Below are positions 24,876-32,790 of a stretch of DNA of 37,611 nt, piece after piece. The notes below the pieces were generated by a model that had not been told where the DNA came from, ran no database searches, and saw only the letters and a list, made by a program, of their open reading frames with translations. The DNA comes from Clostridia bacterium (lineage in GTDB: Bacteria > Bacillota > Clostridia > Christensenellales > DTU072). Every line of letters begins with the position of its first letter. Positions within the stretch are counted from its first letter, which is position 1. The DNA is taken from NCBI GenBank assembly GCA_024685275.1, contig JAIKVY010000142.1, forward strand, positions 1-37,611, read 5' to 3'. The position numbers were made by a program, and so were the translations under genes.

Positions 24876-25352
24876 TTATTTTACAAGTTTTTTATTAGGT
24901 ACAAAACTTGATAATACTAACAATAATGCTGCGAATAATCCAAATACTCCACCAACGATTGGACCACTAGCTAAATGATATGGATTATTATCTTCTCCAC
25001 CATTAACTTTATAAAAATTAGCACCAACTACAAAAACAAATATAGCTCCTAATATCATTAAAACTGTAATACAAATATTAATAATCATACTTGTTTTCTT
25101 ATCTAATTTTAAGAATATAGTTCCACATGCACCTAATGCTCCAATTAAAATAAAGATATATCCAACTAAAGAAATTGTTGCTGGTTTAACATATGCTTCA
25201 CTACCAAATAAAACTACATTAGCTTCATATAATAATTTGTTTCCAAGTAATTCAGTATAAACTTGATCTGTCAACATCATAAAGAAAGCAACAAAACCAA
25301 AAACAAATGCTGCAACTTTTACAATATTCCCAACTGTTAAAAACTTTTTCAT
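24876..25352 (-). CDS. Uncharacterised four-helix membrane protein, 158 aa
   Basis: I do not recognise the family. Four hydrophobic helices are visible: about residues 12-28, 58-80, 87-110 and 130-150. The loop between helices 1 and 2 (about 30-55) is probably outside and contains no cysteines; a short Gly/Asn/Glu loop precedes helix 4. The C terminus is basic (VPNKKLVK), suggesting both ends are cytoplasmic. GGGAGG precedes the ATG. It has its own promoter and is followed by the terminator in the rimP leader, so it is probably monocistronic. Confidence 0.8.
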   Translation of the reverse strand: MKKFLTVGNIVKVAAFVFGFVAFFMMLTDQVYTELLGNKLLYEANVVLFGSEAYVKPATISLVGYIFILIGALGACGTIFLKLDKKTSMIINICITVLMILGAIFVFVVGANFYKVNGGEDNNPYHLASGPIVGGVFGLFAALLLVLSSFVPNKKLVK

Positions 25353-25384
25353 TGTTTCCTCCCAAAAAATGTATTTATATTTAT

Positions 25385-25413
25385 ATGTTAATAATTTTAA
25401 TTTTCTTTATCAA
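25385..25413 (-). promoter_or_regulatory. Candidate promoter for the four-helix membrane protein
   Basis: Minus strand: TTGATA (25408-25413), a 17-base spacer, TAACAT (25385-25390). It starts three bases after the argH stop; no terminator for argH is visible. Confidence 0.5.
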
Positions 25414-25415
25414 GT

Positions 25416-26789
25416 TTAATTATTTAATTCTTGTTTTATTTTTTTAATTTGAACTTTTACTGAACTATTAGATGGACCACCAATTGATGTTCTTTTTTCA
25501 ACACAATTTGTTAAATCAATAGCATTGTATATATCTTTTTCAAATAAATTAGACATCTTTTTATACTCTTCTAATTCAAGCTCATTTAAAGTAATCTTCT
25601 TTTCTATGCATATTGCCACTAATTTCCCTGAGATTTTATACGCATCTCTAAATGGTACACCTTTTTTTGTTAAATAATCTGCCACATCTGTTGCATTAAT
25701 ATATCCAAATTCAGCTGATTTTTTTAGTTTCTCAATATTGAATTTTGTTGTTTTTAACATATCTCCAAAAAGTGGAATACATTTTTTTATAGTATCAACA
25801 GAATCAAAAATAGCTTCCTTATCTTCTTGCATATCTTTGTTATATGCTAGTGGTAATCCTTTCATTATAGTTAAAAGTGACATTAAATTACCAAATGTTC
25901 TTCCAGTTTTTCCCCTAACTAATTCAGCAATATCTGGATTCTTTTTTTGTGGCATAATACTACTTCCTGTTGAATATGCATCATCAAGTTCAATATATGA
26001 ATATTCATTAGAAGTCCAAATTATTATTTCTTCTGCTAACCTAGATAAATGCATCATTGATATAGAAATACATGAAGCGAATTCTATTACATAATCTCTA
26101 TCTGATACGCCATCAAGTGAATTGTTATATATATTTTCAAACCCTAATTGCTTAGCAACCATATTTCTATCAATTGGATATGTCGTTCCTGCAAGAGCAC
26201 AAGAACCTAATGGCATTTTTAAATTTGAATTTAATAACTTTAATTTTGAAATATCTCTTAAAAACATATTAGCATATGCGCACATATAATGAGCAAGTGT
26301 AACTGGTTGAGCTTTTTGTAAATGAGTAAATCCTGGCATTATTGTGTTTAAATTGTTATCCGCAATATCTACTAAACAAGTAATAAAATCTTTAAGCAAA
26401 TCAATTATTATAGAACTTTCTTTTTTTACATAAAGATTCATATCTAATGCAACTTGATCATTTCTACTTCTAGCAGTATGTAATTTTTTTCCAGCATCGC
26501 CTATTCTTTTTGTTAATTCTTCTTCAACAAACATGTGAATATCTTCAGCTTCTAAATTAATTTCAAGTTTTCCTGATTTTAAATCACCTAATATACTTTC
26601 TAATCCAGTAAGTATTTTTTCAACATCTTCTTTAGGTAAAATATTGGTTTCTCCAAGCATTGTTACATGAGCACAAGATCCTTTTATATCCTCTTCAAAT
26701 AATCTTTTATCAAAAGAAATAGATGAGTTAAAATCATTAACTAATGTGTTCTCTTCTTTTGTAAAACGACCTGCCCACATTTTTGCCAT
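25416..26789 (-). CDS. argH: Argininosuccinate lyase, 457 aa
   Basis: Cleaves argininosuccinate to arginine and fumarate, the last step of arginine synthesis. MWAGRFTKEENTLVNDFNSSISFDKRL, HTARSRNDQVALD, THLQKAQPVTLAHY and the fumarase/aspartase superfamily signature GSSIMPQKKNPD, with the catalytic Ser in its flexible loop, are all present. The ATG is preferred over an upstream TTG because GAGG lies 9 bases before it. It follows argG by 15 bases. Confidence 0.97.
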   Translation of the reverse strand: MAKMWAGRFTKEENTLVNDFNSSISFDKRLFEEDIKGSCAHVTMLGETNILPKEDVEKILTGLESILGDLKSGKLEINLEAEDIHMFVEEELTKRIGDAGKKLHTARSRNDQVALDMNLYVKKESSIIIDLLKDFITCLVDIADNNLNTIMPGFTHLQKAQPVTLAHYMCAYANMFLRDISKLKLLNSNLKMPLGSCALAGTTYPIDRNMVAKQLGFENIYNNSLDGVSDRDYVIEFASCISISMMHLSRLAEEIIIWTSNEYSYIELDDAYSTGSSIMPQKKNPDIAELVRGKTGRTFGNLMSLLTIMKGLPLAYNKDMQEDKEAIFDSVDTIKKCIPLFGDMLKTTKFNIEKLKKSAEFGYINATDVADYLTKKGVPFRDAYKISGKLVAICIEKKITLNELELEEYKKMSNLFEKDIYNAIDLTNCVEKRTSIGGPSNSSVKVQIKKIKQELNN

Positions 26790-26804
26790 TTTGTATATCC
26801 TCAA

Positions 26805-28037
26805 TTAGTTATTTTTGTTCTTTTTATCCATTAATGCTTTAACTTTAATAGATAAACCATATAGGTTAATAAAGCCTGCTGAATCAGCTTGATTATATAC
26901 ATTATCTTCATCAAATGTAGCAAACTCTTCATTGTATAAAGAATATTTACTTTCAATTCCAGCTTTAATAATATTACCTTTATATAACATTAATTTAACT
27001 GTTCCTGTAACATTTTCTTCAATTTTATCTACAAAAGCTTGTAGCCCTTCTCTTAATGGTGTAAACCACTTTCCAAAATATACTAATTCAGCATATTGAT
27101 CAGCAATTAATTGTTTATAATGTGCCGTATCTCTATCTAATGTTAGTGTTTCCAAAGCTGCATGTGCTTTATATAAAATTGTTCCACCAGGCGTTTCATA
27201 TACTCCACGAGATTTCATTCCGACAAGTCTATTTTCAACAATATCAAGTAATCCAATACCATTTTCTCCACCAAGTTTATTTAATGCAGTAACCATTTCA
27301 ACACCATCTAGTTTTTTCCCATCTAATGTTACTGGAACTCCCTTTTCAAAACCAATTGTTATATAAGTTGGTTTATCTGGTGCTTTCATTGGTGATACAC
27401 CCATTTCTAAAAAGCCTTCTTTATCATATTGTGGCATATTCTTAGGATCTTCAAGATCAAGACCTTCATGTGATAAATGCCAAATATTCTTATCTTTTGA
27501 ATAATTAGTTTCTCTACTAATCTTTAAAGGAATATTATGTTTTTCAGCATATTCGATTTCTTCTTCTCTTGATTTTATATTCCATATTCTCCATGGAGCT
27601 ATAATCTTCATTTCCGGAGCAAATGCCTTTATTGCTAGTTCAAATCTAACTTGATCATTTCCTTTTCCTGTACAACCATGACAAATAGCATCTGCTTTTT
27701 CTTTAATCGCAATTTCTGCTAATTTCTTACCAATAAGAGGTCTAGCAAAAGATGTACCTAATAGATATTCTTCATATACTGCACCTGCTTTTAATGTTGG
27801 ATAAATATAATCTTCAACAAACTCTTTCTTCAAGTCAAGAATAATTAGTTTGCTCGCACCTGTTTTAATAGCTTTTTCTTCCAATCCATCAAGTTCACTT
27901 CCCTGACCGACATCTGCACTAACAGCAATGATTTCTGGATTATTATAATTTTCTTTAAGCCATGGAATGATAATCGAAGTATCAAGTCCACCTGAATATG
28001 CTAATACAATTTTTTTAATATCTTTTTCATTTGTCAT
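26805..28037 (-). CDS. argG: Argininosuccinate synthase, 410 aa
   Basis: Condenses citrulline and aspartate with ATP. The PP-loop motif is [10 protein letters not shown] (12-21). Other conserved blocks are [16 protein letters not shown] (citrulline/ATP region), [19 protein letters not shown] and [22 protein letters not shown] precedes the ATG. It leads the argGH operon, with a good promoter about 30 bases upstream and possible ARG-box sequences beyond. Confidence 0.97.
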   Translation of the reverse strand: MTNEKDIKKIVLAYSGGLDTSIIIPWLKENYNNPEIIAVSADVGQGSELDGLEEKAIKTGASKLIILDLKKEFVEDYIYPTLKAGAVYEEYLLGTSFARPLIGKKLAEIAIKEKADAICHGCTGKGNDQVRFELAIKAFAPEMKIIAPWRIWNIKSREEEIEYAEKHNIPLKISRETNYSKDKNIWHLSHEGLDLEDPKNMPQYDKEGFLEMGVSPMKAPDKPTYITIGFEKGVPVTLDGKKLDGVEMVTALNKLGGENGIGLLDIVENRLVGMKSRGVYETPGGTILYKAHAALETLTLDRDTAHYKQLIADQYAELVYFGKWFTPLREGLQAFVDKIEENVTGTVKLMLYKGNIIKAGIESKYSLYNEEFATFDEDNVYNQADSAGFINLYGLSIKVKALMDKKNKNN

Positions 28038-28073
28038 ATTTATTCCCTTCTTTTAAAAATGATTCATACCGAT

Positions 28074-28102
28074 ATATTAATTAAAACACCAAATAAAGTC
28101 AA
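28074..28102 (-). promoter_or_regulatory. SigA-type promoter for argGH
   Basis: Minus strand: TTGACT (28097-28102), a 17-base spacer, TAATAT (28074-28079). Start near 28067, giving a leader of about 30 bases. Confidence 0.78.
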
Positions 28103-28104
28103 TC

Positions 28105-28187
28105 AATATTGTATATTTTTTAAAATAATACAATTATTTACTAAATTTTATACAATATTATGTGTATATATTCAATTTTTATGCAAA
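28105..28187. promoter_or_regulatory. AT-rich inverted repeats and a possible ARG box upstream of argG
   Basis: AATATTGTAT (28105-28114) recurs inverted as ATACAATATT (28150-28159), and ATTGTAT/ATACAAT also pair at 28108-28114 and 28128-28134. At 28170-28187 an 18-base stretch matches the remembered Bacillus ArgR consensus (CATGAATAAAAATKCAAK, reverse strand) at about 14 positions. The first arm abuts the argG -35 box. ArgR control is plausible, but the AT-rich background weakens the evidence. Confidence 0.4.
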
Positions 28188-28229
28188 ATTACAGGGGGCT
28201 TTTATGATTTTTTAAAGCAAGTTAATTAA

Positions 28230-28287
28230 ATGATTATACCACTATTATACCACTTTTTAGTTCATGATTATACCACTATTATACCAC
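28230..28287 (-). repeat. Four phased copies of a consensus extended -10 element
   Basis: GTGGTATAAT, read on the minus strand, occurs at 28233-28242, 28244-28253, 28267-28276 and 28278-28287, with start-to-start spacings of 11, 23 and 11. The copies form two identical 24-bp blocks at 28230-28253 and 28264-28287. Each copy contains TGnTATAAT, the extended -10 consensus, pointing toward argG. No matching -35 boxes are seen. This array, the argG promoter, the possible ARG box and the rqcH promoter account for most of the 323-base gap 28038-28360. Confidence 0.8.
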
Positions 28288-28345
28288 ATGCTTTTTTATA
28301 TATACTTTTTATATATTTTAATCTTTTTATTTTTCTAAAAAATAA

Positions 28346-28354
28346 TGATAAAAT
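28346..28354 (+). promoter_or_regulatory. Extended -10 promoter giving a leaderless rqcH mRNA
   Basis: TGATAAAAT (TGn plus TAAAAT at 28349-28354) is followed by 6 bases and the ATG at 28361, so transcription should begin at the A of the start codon. No Shine-Dalgarno is present upstream and no good -35 is visible. Confidence 0.55.
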
Positions 28355-28360
28355 TATATC

Positions 28361-29998
28361 ATGAATATAGATGTACTATCTTTAAAAATACTTGTTGATG
28401 AACTAAATTCTTTAATAGCAAATCAGAGAATTGATAAAATATATCAAATCAATGATACGGATTTGCTTATTAATATAAGAATCAATAACAAACAAAGCCA
28501 ACTATTCATCTCTACAAATTCAAACCTACCTAGAATTAATTTAACAAATAAAAAATATGATACTCTCTTAAAAGCAACAAATTTTTGTATGCTATTAAGA
28601 AAACATATTCAAGGTGGAAAAATAACCAATCTTGAAATTTTTAATAATGATAGAATTATCAAAATAGTAATAAAATCAAAAAATGAAATGATGGATGTTA
28701 CTAATTTTTATTTGTATGTTGAATTAATGGGTAGATATTCTAATGTTGTTTTGGTAAATGATAAAAACATTGTAATAGACGCTATAAAACGCATTGGTTT
28801 TGAAGATAGCGATATTAGATATATATTTCCTGGAGTTGAATATTCGTACCAACCTATGACAAAAAAATCAATTTTAGATAGTGATTTTATTAATAACTAT
28901 TTTGAAAATAATAAAACAATTGATGAAATAAAGGAAAATATTACTGGTATTAATAAATATGCACTTAATCTTATTGTCAATTCTAAAAATCAATTAAAAA
29001 CCATAAATGATTATATCAATTGCTTTAATAGTGATATCTATTATCCATGTATACAATACGATAAAAATGATAAACCTATTAATTATTCATATGTCGATGA
29101 CATTAATTATAAATGTATAAAATATGATTCTTTTAATGAAGCAATTGATGAGTTTTACAATATTCAATCAAACCTAGAAAGTATTAAAAATTTAAAAACT
29201 AAAACATCAACATTATTAAATAAATTAGAGAAACGTAATACTAGAAGAATATTAGATTCCGAAACTAAAATTAAGGAATCTAGTAATTATATAGAATATA
29301 AAAACAATGGGGATCTAATTTTAACATATTCATATTTAATTAAACCAAGAGATGAATATTTGGAATGTTTTGATTATTATACTGAGCAACAAACAAAAAT
29401 TAAATTAGATATTAATTTATCCCCTTCTAAAAATGCTGAAAAATTCTTCAATACATATCAAAAGAAAAAGCGTACACTTGAAAAAAATAAAGAACTATTA
29501 ACACAAGAATTAGATGAAAACAATTATTATAACTCTGTAAAAAATTTACTTAGTTTAGATAATGATTATGATTCAATTTTAGAAATCTATGAAGAATTAC
29601 AAAAATTAGATTGTCATACACAAAATAACAAATCTAAAAAACAAGAAGAAATTAAATCCAAACCACTACACATAACAGAAGAAGATGTGGATATTTATGT
29701 TGGAAAAAATTCTATACAAAACGATTATGTTTCTTTCAAAATCGGAGATAAAGAAGATATGTGGTTTCATGTAAAATCAGGACATGGATCTCACGTTATT
29801 GCAAAAGGTAATATTAACGAACAAATTATATTAAAATGTGCTCAATTTGCTGCTAAATATAGCTCCGAATTTAATTCAAATAAAGTTGAAGTCGTATATT
29901 GTTTAAGAAAAAATGTTAAGAAAATTCCTAATTCAAAATTTGGTAATGTAATATATACAAACTATAAAACTATTGTTGTTTCTCCATTAGATATTTAA
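28361..29998 (+). CDS. rqcH: RqcH/NFACT ribosome-associated quality control protein, 545 aa
   Basis: Bacterial Rqc2/NEMF homologue that binds split 50S subunits carrying stalled peptidyl-tRNA and adds C-terminal alanine tails. The NFACT-N domain occupies residues 1-about 190; NNDRIIKI near residue 105 keeps the conserved Asp-Arg pair. A helical, Lys-rich coiled-coil middle (about 265-430) follows, and the C-terminal NFACT-R domain carries KIGDKEDMWFHVKSGHGSHVI. The length is close to the 550-580 usual. Older annotations call it fibronectin-binding protein. It is monocistronic and divergent from argG, and probably translated from a leaderless transcript. Confidence 0.95.
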   Translation: MNIDVLSLKILVDELNSLIANQRIDKIYQINDTDLLINIRINNKQSQLFISTNSNLPRINLTNKKYDTLLKATNFCMLLRKHIQGGKITNLEIFNNDRIIKIVIKSKNEMMDVTNFYLYVELMGRYSNVVLVNDKNIVIDAIKRIGFEDSDIRYIFPGVEYSYQPMTKKSILDSDFINNYFENNKTIDEIKENITGINKYALNLIVNSKNQLKTINDYINCFNSDIYYPCIQYDKNDKPINYSYVDDINYKCIKYDSFNEAIDEFYNIQSNLESIKNLKTKTSTLLNKLEKRNTRRILDSETKIKESSNYIEYKNNGDLILTYSYLIKPRDEYLECFDYYTEQQTKIKLDINLSPSKNAEKFFNTYQKKKRTLEKNKELLTQELDENNYYNSVKNLLSLDNDYDSILEIYEELQKLDCHTQNNKSKKQEEIKSKPLHITEEDVDIYVGKNSIQNDYVSFKIGDKEDMWFHVKSGHGSHVIAKGNINEQIILKCAQFAAKYSSEFNSNKVEVVYCLRKNVKKIPNSKFGNVIYTNYKTIVVSPLDI

Positions 29999-30004
29999 TA
30001 CTTA

Positions 30005-30037
30005 CAAAAAATAAGCCTAGTTTAGTAATAACTAGGC
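30005..30037. terminator. Bidirectional intrinsic terminator between rqcH and uraA
   Basis: GCCTAGTT (30015-30022) pairs with AACTAGGC (30030-30037). On the minus strand the stem is followed by TTATTTTTTG, and on the plus strand by CTATCTTTT. It serves both convergent genes, and is stronger for uraA. Confidence 0.85.
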
Positions 30038-30071
30038 CTATCTTTTATCTAACAAATAATCTTTTTATTAA

Positions 30072-31607
30072 TTAATCGTTTGTTGAATCTTTAGCACCTT
30101 CTGTAGCAACAACTGGTTCTTCAATAATTGTGTTGTTTTCTGCTTTAGAAGTTTCTTCTACTGCTGGAGTTTCAGCTGCTTCTACTTCTTGAGGTTGATT
30201 ATCTTCACTTTCATCATTATCGTTCTTGCCTTTTCTATTGAATACAGCATTTACGATAATACCAACGATTAAAGCTGTTGCAATTGAAGAAATTGTAATA
30301 ACTGCAGGTTCTCCAACCTTACCAAATTCTAATGTTAATCCACCAATTCCGATAATAAGAATTGAAGAAACAACGAATAAGTTGTTTGGTTTGTTTAAAT
30401 CGATTCCTCTTAACATATTTAAACCAGATACAGCAATAAAGCCATATAAAGCTAAGCATACACCACCCATTACGCATGATGGAATTGTTTGTAAGAAAGC
30501 AATTAATGGGCTGAAGAATGAAAGAACTATACATAATACAGCGCAGCAAAGAATTGTTACGATACTTGCGTTCTTTGTAATAGCTACACAGCCGATAGAT
30601 TCACCGTATGTTGTGTTTGGAATACCACCGAAAATAGCACCAACTAAAGAACCAACACCATCACCTAAAAGTGTTCTGTGTAATCCTGGATCTTTAATTA
30701 AATCTCTTTCAATAATAGAACTTAAGTTCTTATGGTCTGCGATGTGTTCAGCAAATACAACGAAAGCTACTGGGATATATAAAAGTGCAATATTTGCAAC
30801 CCCTGCCCCTGTTAATTTTTCAATTCCAGCTCCTGATGTATGTAAGAATGTTAAATCAGGATAATTTAAGAAACTTGTAAATCTAACTGGTGAGAAATTA
30901 TCAATTAATGGTTGGAAGTTAACTATCTTTAAGTAATCAACATCAAATCCATATCCGAATGCTGAGAAAATAGCAGCTAAAGCATAACCAGCTAAAATAC
31001 CCATAATAAATGGAATTAATTTTAATGTTTTATTTCCTTTAATAGAACAGAAACAAACTACAAAGAATGTAACTAAACCGCAAAGAATAGCAATTAAGTT
31101 ATATCCAGCAGAAGGTCCTGTTGCACCAGAAGCGTCAACTAAACCAGAATAACTTGGTCCAATACCCATAGCACTACCAGCAAGTGATAAACCAATTATT
31201 GCAACTGTTGGTCCAATAACAATTGGTGGCATAATTTTGTTAACCCAAGCTGAGCCAGCAAACTTAATAACTAAAGCAATAACTACATAAACTAATGCGG
31301 CAAAAGCTGCACCAATTAATACTCCGAAATATCCAAATGATACTGCACCAATTAATGGTGAAATAAATGCAAATGAACTTCCTAAGAATACTGGGCTCTT
31401 AAATTTGGTAAACAATAAATATGTAATTGATCCAAAACCAGCGCCAACTAACGCACCAGACGCGCTCAACACTTCAGAACCAGCAGCACCATTAACTATA
31501 GCTGGAACAGCAATAGTTGCAGCAATAATTGCTAGTAATTGTTGAACTGCAAAAACTAAAATTTTACCAAATTTTGGTTTGTCGCCTACATCATAAACTA
31601 ATTTCAT
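30072..31607 (-). CDS. uraA: Uracil permease with acidic C-terminal tail, 511 aa
   Basis: A nucleobase-ascorbate transporter (NAT/NCS2) family uracil-proton symporter. About 12-14 hydrophobic helices span residues 15-455. Family features include FGVLIGAAFAALVYV, the central FAEHIADHKN (conserved Glu of the substrate site) and GIPNTTYGESIG (the NAT signature region). Residues 460-511 form an unusual tail, rich in Asp/Glu/Asn/Ala/Thr and without hydrophobic stretches, that is absent from typical UraA/PyrP proteins (about 430 aa). The gene follows pyrR, so uptake is probably controlled with pyrimidine supply. A terminator follows. Confidence 0.95.
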   Translation of the reverse strand: MKLVYDVGDKPKFGKILVFAVQQLLAIIAATIAVPAIVNGAAGSEVLSASGALVGAGFGSITYLLFTKFKSPVFLGSSFAFISPLIGAVSFGYFGVLIGAAFAALVYVVIALVIKFAGSAWVNKIMPPIVIGPTVAIIGLSLAGSAMGIGPSYSGLVDASGATGPSAGYNLIAILCGLVTFFVVCFCSIKGNKTLKLIPFIMGILAGYALAAIFSAFGYGFDVDYLKIVNFQPLIDNFSPVRFTSFLNYPDLTFLHTSGAGIEKLTGAGVANIALLYIPVAFVVFAEHIADHKNLSSIIERDLIKDPGLHRTLLGDGVGSLVGAIFGGIPNTTYGESIGCVAITKNASIVTILCCAVLCIVLSFFSPLIAFLQTIPSCVMGGVCLALYGFIAVSGLNMLRGIDLNKPNNLFVVSSILIIGIGGLTLEFGKVGEPAVITISSIATALIVGIIVNAVFNRKGKNDNDESEDNQPQEVEAAETPAVEETSKAENNTIIEEPVVATEGAKDSTND

Positions 31608-31632
31608 AATAATCTCCCTCCTATTTTATTTT

Positions 31633-32169
31633 TTATGATAATAGTAATACTTTGTCCTCTCCATCAAATTCGTCAAAAAATACTTTAATTTTTTCTGAAT
31701 GTGATGTAGGAACATTTTTTCCAACATAATCAGCTCTTATTGGCAATTCTCTATGTCCTCTATCAACTAATACTGCTAATTGAATTGATTTTGGTCTCCC
31801 AATTGAAATTATTGCCTCCATAGCTGCTCTACTTGTTCTACCAGTGTATAAAACATCATCTACTAAAATGATGTCTTTACCTGTTATATTTTGTGAACTC
31901 AAGTTAATTTGATTATTTTGTCTTTCAACTTTTTTATCATCATCTCTGAATGATGATATGTCTATGAAATAAAATCCTGTTTGAATGTTTTCAAATGAAA
32001 ATATTAAATCTTGTAATCTCTTTGCTAAAGCAATTCCTCTTGTTTTAACACCGATAAATACGATATTAGAAAGATTATCATTATGCTCAACTATTTCATG
32101 AGCCATTCTTGTAATTGTTCTTCTAATTCCTTCCCTATCCATAAGGACACTTTTTACTATTTCTTCCAT
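31633..32169 (-). CDS. pyrR: PyrR: pyr attenuation regulator / uracil phosphoribosyltransferase, 178 aa
   Basis: Binds pyr leader RNA in response to UMP and has weak UPRT activity. The PRPP-binding loop is ILVDDVLYTGRTSRAAME; REGIRRTITRMAHEIVEHN is the characteristic N-terminal helix. The start is set at MEEIVKSVLMD because this matches the normal PyrR N terminus. The reading frame is open upstream to an ATG at 32235, adding 22 residues that run through a terminator hairpin. The only Shine-Dalgarno-like bases (AGG) for the chosen start lie inside that hairpin. Followed by uraA 25 bases later. Confidence 0.92.
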   Translation of the reverse strand: MEEIVKSVLMDREGIRRTITRMAHEIVEHNDNLSNIVFIGVKTRGIALAKRLQDLIFSFENIQTGFYFIDISSFRDDDKKVERQNNQINLSSQNITGKDIILVDDVLYTGRTSRAAMEAIISIGRPKSIQLAVLVDRGHRELPIRADYVGKNVPTSHSEKIKVFFDEFDGEDKVLLLS

Positions 32170-32201
32170 AAAAAAACCTGTAGCACAAGATGCGTACAGG
32201 T
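32170..32201 (-). terminator. Attenuator-like terminator in the pyrR-uraA leader
   Basis: ACCTGTA (32195-32201 on the minus strand) pairs with TACAGGT (32176-32182), with an inner GCA/TGC pairing, followed by a T run that ends at the pyrR ATG. It lies between the promoter and pyrR, so it can only act as an attenuator. No canonical PyrR-binding loop (GAGGY type) is recognised in the 84-base leader. Confidence 0.78.
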
Positions 32202-32234
32202 ATAAATCTCTATTAATAAATTTTACTTGTGGCA

Positions 32235-32237
32235 TCT
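32235..32237 (-). promoter_or_regulatory. Alternative pyrR start / start of an in-frame leader ORF (start codon ends at 32235)
   Basis: The ATG at 32233-32235, about 18 bases after the predicted transcription start, opens a frame (MPQVKFINRDLYLYASCATG and two further residues) that continues without a stop through the terminator hairpin into pyrR. A ribosome on it would cover the hairpin. There is no clear Shine-Dalgarno. Confidence 0.35.
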
Positions 32238-32259
32238 CAGTACCAATTAAAGTTAACTT

Positions 32260-32288
32260 ATATTAGCAAAAAATTTTTTTGTTTGCAA
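32260..32288 (-). promoter_or_regulatory. Extended -10 promoter for pyrR-uraA
   Basis: Minus strand: TTGCAA (32283-32288), a 17-base spacer ending TGC, TAATAT (32260-32265). Start near 32253. Confidence 0.7.
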
Positions 32289-32345
32289 GTATTTATAAAT
32301 ACAAAATTGAATTTTGGGAGATAACAATTTAATAAACAAAAATAA

Positions 32346-32381
32346 TTAATTAAATGCCGTTAATTAATAGTTGTTAATTAA
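32346..32381. repeat. Three TTAATTAA palindromes at exact 14-base spacing
   Basis: Copies at 32346-32353, 32360-32367 and 32374-32381, just downstream of mutT and upstream of the pyrR promoter. They could form weak AT-only hairpins ending the leuA-mutT transcript or be a protein-binding array. The intervening bases differ. No other terminator is seen here. Confidence 0.55.
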
Positions 32382-32388
32382 TGATAAA

Positions 32389-32790
32389 TTACGATAAATA
32401 TTTGTCTAAAATTAATTTCAAAACTTCTTCATCAGCTGGCAACCAATTAAGAAGAGATATTTCCTCTTTTGTTACCCACTTAGCTGATTCATGCTCTAAT
32501 AATTTTAAATGCGTTTTATCAATTGAACACAAATAGCATTTCATATTTAAAGAAAACTTTGGATAATCATAATTAACTTCCATCAAAAACTTTTTTATAT
32601 TAATTGCTGTATCAAGTTCTTCTTTTATTTCTCTAATAAGTGCTTCTTCTGGAGTTTCGCCTTGTTCAATTTTTCCACCTGGAAATTCAAAATAATCTTT
32701 AAATTCTCCATATCCACGTTGAGTTGCAAAAAGCTTGTTATCTTCTATTATAACTGCTGCTGAAATATAAACTTTTTTTAATGGACCCAT
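32389..32790 (-). CDS. mutT: MutT-type Nudix hydrolase, 133 aa
   Basis: Probable sanitiser of 8-oxo-dGTP or another NTP. The complete Nudix box GGKIEQGETPEEALIREIKEEL is centred near residue 50, with FEFPG before it, as in MutT. The C-terminal KWVTKEEISLLNWLPADEEVL is typical of the MutT/NUDT1-like subgroup. It starts directly after the leuA stop, so it is in that operon although unrelated in function. The substrate is inferred from the family. Confidence 0.88.
   Translation of the reverse strand: MGPLKKVYISAAVIIEDNKLFATQRGYGEFKDYFEFPGGKIEQGETPEEALIREIKEELDTAINIKKFLMEVNYDYPKFSLNMKCYLCSIDKTHLKLLEHESAKWVTKEEISLLNWLPADEEVLKLILDKYLS

Noticed and set aside
28198..28214. Mini-ORF MIF after GGGGG upstream of rqcH
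   Set aside because: Three codons followed by a stop, without promoter or conservation evidence; probably chance.
28230..28287. Possible small CRISPR array
   Set aside because: Units are 10 bases (or two 24-bp blocks), with no 25-40-base unique spacers and no cas genes. The extended -10 pattern explains the repeat better.
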